Source: Nocardioidaceae bacterium
Lineage (GTDB): Bacteria; Actinomycetota; Actinomycetes; Propionibacteriales; Nocardioidaceae
DNA length: 10,529 bases
Reading direction: 5' to 3'
NCBI GenBank assembly: GCA_020438665.1
Contig: JAGQUE010000102.1
Location: 1 to 10,529, forward strand
Numbering within the stretch: the first letter of the stretch is position 1; each line of letters opens with the position of its first letter. Below are positions 7,057 to 10,529 of this stretch, one piece after another. The notes under the pieces are model-generated. The model had not been told where the DNA came from and made no database searches. It worked only from the letters and a program-made list of their open reading frames with translations. The translations under genes were made by a program, and so were the position numbers.

Positions 7057-7085
7057 AGGGTAGGGCGGGCTCACGACGCGGGGAA
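7057..7085 (-). promoter_or_regulatory. Putative nsrR promoter
   Basis: TACCCT (7057-7062) lies nine bases before ATG 7047, with TTCCCC (7080-7085) 17 bases upstream as a weak -35. Transcription would start within two bases of the ATG. AGAGGGG directly before the start is too close (2 bases) for a normal ribosome binding site. CCCT-CT-AGGG at 7051-7060 is a small inverted repeat overlapping the start site and might be an autoregulatory site. Confidence 0.35.
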
Positions 7086-7104
7086 CCGGCCCCGCAGGGA
7101 GGGA

Positions 7105-7133
7105 TGGCCCGACCCCGCGCGGGGGCCGGGCCA
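7105..7133 (-). terminator. Strong hairpin terminator after the oxidoreductase operon
   Basis: A 29-base near-palindrome: 7-bp outer stem (TGGCCCG/CGGGCCA), one A-C mismatch, 4-bp inner stem (CCCC/GGGG) and loop GCGCG. It begins nine bases after the subunit I stop codon. No U-tract follows. It should separate the operon from nsrR, which then needs its own promoter. Confidence 0.6.
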
Positions 7134-7142
7134 CCCTGGTCC

Positions 7143-8825
7143 TCACCCCTCGGGCGTGGCGGTGGCAGCCACGGGTGGGACGGCGAGGTCCGTGCCGGGC
7201 ACCAGCTCGGACGCCGGCAGCTCGGACTTCTTGAACAGGCCGATGGCGCCGTTGAGGCCGAGCGTCATCACGATGTTGAAGAGGAACGCCACGAGCGCGA
7301 CGATCAGCAGCGACCCGCTCAGCGCGGCGAGCACCATGTAGGGCAGGAACTCCCCGTCGTAGTAGATGGTGCGGCGCAGCATGCCGTGCAGCCCGGCCAT
7401 CCCCATGAAGGCGCCCATGCCGATGCCGCCGATGAGGTGGCACCAGAAGTGCACGTTGGCCAGCCGCTGGCTATAGAGCTTGGCGCCGTTGGTCAGGGTC
7501 GGCAGCAGCAGATAGATCGCCGAATAGAGCGTCATCGTCAGGCCGACCAGGATGGCCACGTGGACGTGGGGACCCACCACCCACTGGGTGTTGTGGAGGA
7601 TCCGGTTGAGCCCGACGTCGGCCTGCATGATCCCCGCCGGTACGGCGAGCGCGAACCCGAGCAGCCCCCCGATGAGGAACTTGAGCTCGTTGGTCATCGC
7701 CAGCGGGCGCGCCTTCCACAGCGTCACCAGCGTGATGAAGAAGGCCAGCCCCTGGGTGATCAGCTCGAAGGCCGTCACGAACTCGCCGGACCCCATCTTG
7801 AGGGCGGCCGGCTGGGCCTGGTCGGAGAGCAGGTGGTGGCTCCACACGGTCCAGGAGACGACCAGCTCGAGGCCGAGGGCGAACCGCGCCCAGCGGGCCA
7901 TGAAGACCTCGCGCCCGGTGATGAGCTGGGCCAGGAGATACCAGGTACCGGCGACGAACACGAGCACGAGGCCGTCGGCGACGAGGTCGAGGCCCCACCA
8001 GAACCAGTTCTTGTAGAGCAGGGAGTCGACGGCGCTCGACTTGAGCGAGGTGCCGAAGATCTCGGCGACCATATAGACGAGGATCAGCACGCCGGTGAAC
8101 AAGATGATGCCGACGTTGAACAGCACGTCGACGGTGCCGCGGGCGATGGCGGCGACGGGCAGCGAGACCAGGTGCTCCTGCTCGGAGTTCTTGTGGAGCT
8201 TGCCGGTGAAGAACTTCGCGAGCGTCGTGACGCCGAGGGCATCGCCCAGCAGCCGCCCGGCGGGCTGCCGCTCCCAGCCGGCGGGGGTGTAGGTGATCGT
8301 CTTGAAGACGTTGAGGACGAAGAAGAGCGTCCCGACCATCACCAGGGCGATGCCGGTGATGAACAACGCCCCGGCCACCGGCTCGAACTGGTTGAAGTCC
8401 GCGGGCAGCGGCCAGTAGAGCGTGTAGAGCGGCGCATAGTGGGTGAGGAACCCGTCGAGCCAGAACGTGAAGACGCCGACCACGATCAGCCAGAGCGTCC
8501 AGCTCGCCAGCTTGAAGGACCACAGCGGCTTCATCATCAGGAACGGCACCAGGAAGGTGAACGCTCCGAAGACGAGCAGATAGGTGGAGCCGAAGATGCC
8601 GACGAGCGGGTGCGCGGTCAGCATTGCGAAGTAGCGGTCGGGATAGAGCAGTTCCTGCGGGTCGACCTGGTTGATCCGCATCAGCATGCCCTCGATGGCG
8701 GCGAAGCCGTAGTAGACCAGCCCGAAGACGACGTACTTGAGGGTGAGCCTCTGCATCGGCGTGAGCGTCGCGGGCTTGAACGCGTGCTCGTTGCCGTTCA
8801 TCAGGGTGTCGGTGAAGGTGCTCAT
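7143..8825 (-). CDS. Heme-copper oxidoreductase subunit I, putative non-canonical nitric oxide reductase catalytic subunit
   Basis: 560 residues with about 12 membrane helices (roughly 30-50, 70-97, 108-127, 148-172, 232-254, 272-300, 312-333, 349-370, 381-402, 414-442, 460-480, 496-526). Family marks: His72 in LTAHPLVG (low-spin heme), His330-His331 in VWSHH (helix VII active-site metal pair), HNTQWVVGPHVH with His420 and His422 (helix X heme ligands) and GLHGMLRR. Helix VI (WFWWGLDLVADG, 274-285) lacks the metal-binding His and the cross-linked Tyr of O2-reducing oxidases; there is no His at all between 218 and 330. Asp280 and Asp284 sit where cNOR has the His and Glu of HLWVEG. This fits NO reduction more than O2 reduction, as does nsrR next door. 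A hydrophilic loop (173-231) precedes helix V. ATGA overlap with subunit II; GGGAGG six bases upstream. Family sure; NO reductase role inferred. Confidence 0.85.
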   Translation of the reverse strand: MSTFTDTLMNGNEHAFKPATLTPMQRLTLKYVVFGLVYYGFAAIEGMLMRINQVDPQELLYPDRYFAMLTAHPLVGIFGSTYLLVFGAFTFLVPFLMMKPLWSFKLASWTLWLIVVGVFTFWLDGFLTHYAPLYTLYWPLPADFNQFEPVAGALFITGIALVMVGTLFFVLNVFKTITYTPAGWERQPAGRLLGDALGVTTLAKFFTGKLHKNSEQEHLVSLPVAAIARGTVDVLFNVGIILFTGVLILVYMVAEIFGTSLKSSAVDSLLYKNWFWWGLDLVADGLVLVFVAGTWYLLAQLITGREVFMARWARFALGLELVVSWTVWSHHLLSDQAQPAALKMGSGEFVTAFELITQGLAFFITLVTLWKARPLAMTNELKFLIGGLLGFALAVPAGIMQADVGLNRILHNTQWVVGPHVHVAILVGLTMTLYSAIYLLLPTLTNGAKLYSQRLANVHFWCHLIGGIGMGAFMGMAGLHGMLRRTIYYDGEFLPYMVLAALSGSLLIVALVAFLFNIVMTLGLNGAIGLFKKSELPASELVPGTDLAVPPVAATATPEG

Positions 8826-9424
8826 CGGGTGCCTCCCGCTGCGGCCGTGTCAGTGGACGTGCATCCGGTGACCTTGACGGCGTCGGGGACGACCATCTGG
8901 GCACCGGCCGGGCCGGAATATTCGGTCGAGCGGATGCTGTAGACGCCGTTGGACTCGAAGGTCCACAGCAGGTTGTTGGCATGGCCGGGAACGACCTGCA
9001 TCTGGGCCACCATCGAGTTGTCGGCACGGAAGAGGCCGAAGCCATAGGTGAGGTCGGTGCTGGTCACCGAGAACTGCACCAGCTCGTTGCACGGGACCTG
9101 GAGCTGCTCGGGGAGCTGGAACTCGTGGTCGGCGACGGTGATCACATAGGACTGGGTGTAGTCGCCGCCGTGCAGGTCGTCCTTGACCCACGGGATCGTG
9201 TTGTAGGTGATCAGGTGGAGGCTGACGCCGAGCACCGAGAGCCCACCCACCCAGAAGTAGAAGACCTTGGGGGTGATGCGGGAGGTGTGGTCGGTCGGCT
9301 GGGTGATCCGCCGCGCGAACCACGCCACCACGCTGATGATGGCCAGGCAGTAGGCCGTGTACATGATCGTCTGACCCCAGAGCACGACGCTGGAGTCGAT
9401 GACGAGACCGATGGGGGCCGTCAT
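8822..9424 (-). CDS. Heme-copper oxidoreductase subunit II with degenerate CuA site
   Basis: 200 residues: two membrane helices (about 13-36 and 54-75), then an extracytoplasmic cupredoxin domain (about 90-187). This is the cytochrome oxidase subunit II layout. The CuA loop is recognisable as RSTEYSGPAGAQM (165-177), but compared with CxExCGxxHxxM both Cys are Ser (166, 170) and His is Gly (174); only Met177 remains. The upstream His is also gone (LTYGFG, Tyr127). CuA therefore cannot form, so electrons probably do not enter from cytochrome c by this route; quinol or a membrane donor is an inference. Cys112 and Cys188 might form a disulfide. First gene of the operon, with GAAGGAG seven bases before ATG 9424 and a 4-base ATGA overlap with subunit I, implying coupled translation. 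Confidence 0.85.
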   Translation of the reverse strand: MTAPIGLVIDSSVVLWGQTIMYTAYCLAIISVVAWFARRITQPTDHTSRITPKVFYFWVGGLSVLGVSLHLITYNTIPWVKDDLHGGDYTQSYVITVADHEFQLPEQLQVPCNELVQFSVTSTDLTYGFGLFRADNSMVAQMQVVPGHANNLLWTFESNGVYSIRSTEYSGPAGAQMVVPDAVKVTGCTSTDTAAAGGTR

Positions 9425-9431
9425 GGAACCG

Positions 9432-9438
9432 CTCCTTC
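9432..9438 (-). promoter_or_regulatory. Ribosome binding site of subunit II
   Basis: GAAGGAG on the minus strand with seven bases to ATG 9424; a strong Shine-Dalgarno sequence, in contrast with the leaderless starts elsewhere in the window. It implies a transcript with a 5' leader starting in the 9440-9480 region. Confidence 0.7.
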
Positions 9439-9473
9439 GCGGGGCCCGCGGGCGGGGCCGGCCGCAGCTCCGA

Positions 9474-9499
9474 AATTAGGACTCTAGAAGTCCTCTTTG
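9474..9499. promoter_or_regulatory. Candidate NsrR operator and promoter of the oxidoreductase operon
   Basis: AGGACT-CTAGA-AGTCCT (9478-9494) is a perfect 6-bp inverted repeat. Allowing mismatches, the A/T-rich flanks extend it to about 11-base arms. On the minus strand it contains TAGAGT and is followed by TAATTT, both TAnnnT -10 candidates, so a bound repressor would block the operon promoter. Assignment to NsrR rests on size, position, and the neighbouring nsrR gene, not on a consensus match. Confidence 0.45.
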
Positions 9500-9500
9500 C

Positions 9501-9516
9501 CATGACCGCGGTCACA
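9501..9516. promoter_or_regulatory. CRP/FNR-family-like site in the divergent promoter region
   Basis: CATGACCGCGGTCACA contains the perfect 12-bp palindrome TGACCGCGGTCA (9503-9514). Read on the minus strand it is TGTGA-N6-TCATG, matching one half of the CRP/GlxR consensus TGTGA-N6-TCACA fully and the other in three of five bases. It lies upstream of the operon's -10 candidates and about 30 bases upstream of the LOG start, so it could act on either. Confidence 0.4.
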
Positions 9517-9530
9517 CAGGGCACCCTTGG

Positions 9531-9539
9531 GGCATGCTG
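9531..9539 (+). promoter_or_regulatory. Putative -10 region of the LOG gene
   Basis: GGCATGCTG includes CATGCT (9533-9538), six bases before ATG 9545, as in leaderless initiation. GTCACA (9511-9516) 16 bases upstream is a fair -35 and overlaps the CRP-like palindrome. The nine bases recur upstream of the CNNM gene (1044-1051 plus G1051). Confidence 0.35.
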
Positions 9540-9544
9540 AGAGC

Positions 9545-10126
9545 ATGCCGCTGCGCAGTCTCGCCGTCTTCCTCGCCTCCAGCCCGGGCGTCGACCCGCT
9601 GCTGCCGGACCTCGCCTTCGAGGTGGGGCGCGGGCTGGCCGAGCGGGGCATCCAGCTGGTCTATGGCGCGGGTGGTGGCGGCCTCATGGGGCGGCTGGCC
9701 GACGGGGCGCTCTCGGCGGGGGGACGGGTGGTCGGCGTCATCCCCCACGAGATGATGCGACGCGAGTGGGGACGCCGCGACCTCACCGAGCTCCACCTCG
9801 TCGACTCGATGCACGAGCGCAAGGCCCTGATGGCCGAGCGGGCCGACGCGTTCCTCGCGCTGCCTGGCGGGCTCGGGACCCTGGAGGAGATCTTCGAGGT
9901 CTGGACCTGGCGAGCGATCGGGTTCCACGAGAAGCCGGTGGGCTTCCTCGACGCTGGCGGCTTCTGGACACCACTGCTCGACGCCGTACGCCGGATCGGG
10001 CAGGCCGGTTTCCTCGCCGACCCCGGGCTCGAGGACCTCGTGGTCGCGAGCACGCTCGACGACGCGCTCTCCGGTCTCGAGGCCCGGCTCGCCCCGGTGG
10101 ACCCTGGGCTGCGTCCCGGGACCTGA
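9545..10126 (+). CDS. LOG family (TIGR00730) nucleoside 5'-monophosphate phosphoribohydrolase
   Basis: 193 residues, typical of the family. The Rossmann-like fold opens with SLAVFLASSPG (5-15). The nucleotide-binding loop is YGAGGGGLMG (40-49), followed by SMHERKALM (88-96, with the conserved Arg92) and PGGLGTLEE (107-115, catalytic Glu114). Family knowledge: LOG proteins release the base from nucleoside 5'-monophosphates; in plants and some actinobacteria this yields free cytokinin, elsewhere purine salvage. The frame is open up to 9527, but the family starts at MPLRSLAVF, so ATG 9545 is chosen. It is divergent from the oxidoreductase operon with 120 bases between, and convergent with the chemotaxis gene. 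A functional link to either is not evident. Confidence 0.9.
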   Translation: MPLRSLAVFLASSPGVDPLLPDLAFEVGRGLAERGIQLVYGAGGGGLMGRLADGALSAGGRVVGVIPHEMMRREWGRRDLTELHLVDSMHERKALMAERADAFLALPGGLGTLEEIFEVWTWRAIGFHEKPVGFLDAGGFWTPLLDAVRRIGQAGFLADPGLEDLVVASTLDDALSGLEARLAPVDPGLRPGT

Positions 10127-10135
10127 CCGGTCAGG
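10122..10135. terminator. Bidirectional terminator palindrome holding two stop codons
   Basis: CCTGACCGGTCAGG is a perfect 14-bp palindrome. It includes the TGA of the LOG gene (10124-10126) and, on the other strand, the TGA of the chemotaxis gene (10131-10133). GG/CC pairs outside a bulged A can lengthen the stem. It is the only candidate terminator between these convergent genes, which are four bases apart. Confidence 0.5.
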
Positions 10136-10529
10136 CCTGGAAGCCCGAGAGCACCGACTGCAGCCGCGACGAGGTGCCGGAGACCTCCTGGGCCTCGGAG
10201 ACGATGGTCTGCAGCTGCGTGCTCGTCGCGTGGTTCGCGGAGGTCACCTCATCGAGGTTGCTCACCATCGACTCACTGGCCGTCGCCACGTGAGCGGCGC
10301 TGCTCGCCATCGCGGCCGTCGTCGCGGTCTGCTCCTCGACCGCACCGGCGATGGTGGCCTGGTAGTCGTTGATCTGACCGATGACCTCGCTGATGTGGGA
10401 GATCTCGCCCGCCGCCTTGGTCGCGGCGGCCCGGATCCCGGCCACCCGCAGCGTGATCGTCTCGGTCGCTTTCGACGTCTCGTGGGCCAGCTCCTTGACC
10501 TCGCTGGCGACCACGGCGAACCCCTTGCC
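10131..10529 (-). CDS. Methyl-accepting chemotaxis protein, C-terminal fragment
   Basis: Partial gene; 132 C-terminal residues are in the window and the frame stays open to position 10529. It begins with GKGFAVVASEVKELAHETSK, which matches the conserved segment just after the hairpin tip of the MCP signalling domain (family form RGFAVVAxEVRxLA). The rest is a long coiled coil with heptad patterning, including EEQTATTAAMASS, a likely methylation or adaptation helix segment. The end lacks the CheB/CheR-tethering NWETF-type pentapeptide. Family knowledge: the tip binds CheA and CheW to control flagellar motors. The sensor and membrane part lie outside the window, so the ligand and whether it is membrane-bound cannot be judged. 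Confidence 0.92.
   Translation of the reverse strand, partial: GKGFAVVASEVKELAHETSKATETITLRVAGIRAAATKAAGEISHISEVIGQINDYQATIAGAVEEQTATTAAMASSAAHVATASESMVSNLDEVTSANHATSTQLQTIVSEAQEVSGTSSRLQSVLSGFQA

Noticed and set aside
7048..7443. N-terminal extension of nsrR up to 7443
   Set aside because: The added 132 residues are Arg/His/Pro-rich, lie in a different frame of the subunit I gene, and the Rrf2 domain starts precisely at ATG 7047.
7104..8942. 612-codon open frame on the plus strand opposite the oxidoreductase genes
   Set aside because: Its translation is a low-complexity run of Asp, Glu, Gln, His and Arg, as expected opposite a GC-rich gene with strong third-position bias. The minus strand encodes clear membrane helices and family motifs.
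7143..9424. Ordinary cytochrome c oxidase subunits I and II
   Set aside because: Helix VI lacks the His and Tyr needed for O2 chemistry and subunit II lacks CuA; an aa3 or ba3 cytochrome c oxidase should have all of these.
1..10529. Mobile element, CRISPR array, tRNA or defence island
   Set aside because: No transposase, integrase, direct terminal repeats, spaced repeats, tRNA-like cloverleaf or known defence gene was seen, and base composition looks even throughout.

Overview
This is a GC-rich window (about 70% G+C by eye) from an actinobacterium, most likely Nocardioidaceae or a relative. The support is strong third-position G/C bias, frequent GTG starts, TAnnnT -10 boxes placed 6-9 nt before start codons (leaderless transcription), terminator hairpins without U-tracts, and actinobacterial families such as the SCO4226-type nickel-binding protein and a large ATP-binding LuxR regulator. 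The genus is an inference. I see no tRNA, rRNA, CRISPR array, insertion sequence or phage gene, and no gene-free stretch over 300 bases.

Layout. Positions 1-191 (-) hold the N-terminus of a DEAD-box RNA helicase cut by the window edge. An alpha/beta hydrolase follows at 250-999 (-), divergent from a CNNM/CorC-type membrane protein with DUF21, CBS pair and CorC_HlyC domains (1091-2386, +). Converging on that gene is a secreted six-Asp-box beta-propeller protein (2437-3558, -). Upstream of it lie a small SCO4226-type nickel-binding protein (3621-3872, -) and a large LuxR-family ATPase regulator (3986-6577, -).

The most interesting part is 6643-9545. An Rrf2-family NO sensor of NsrR type (6643-7047, -) lies just downstream of a two-gene operon encoding a heme-copper oxidoreductase: subunit II (8822-9424, -) and subunit I (7143-8825, -), overlapping by ATGA. 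Subunit I keeps the heme histidines and the helix VII His-His pair, but helix VI has neither the active-site metal-binding His nor the cross-linked Tyr needed for O2 reduction. Subunit II keeps a cupredoxin domain but has lost nearly all CuA ligands. Together with NsrR, this points to a non-canonical heme-copper nitric oxide reductase, probably fed by something other than cytochrome c through CuA. The operon promoter region carries two inverted repeats, one a candidate NsrR operator and one CRP/FNR-like.

Divergent from the operon is a LOG-type nucleotide phosphoribohydrolase (9545-10126, +). It converges on the C-terminus of a methyl-accepting chemotaxis protein (10131-10529, -, cut by the window edge), and both stop codons lie inside one perfect 14-bp palindrome.

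The NO-reductase proposal rests on residues visible here plus the NsrR neighbour; it is inference, not demonstrated function.
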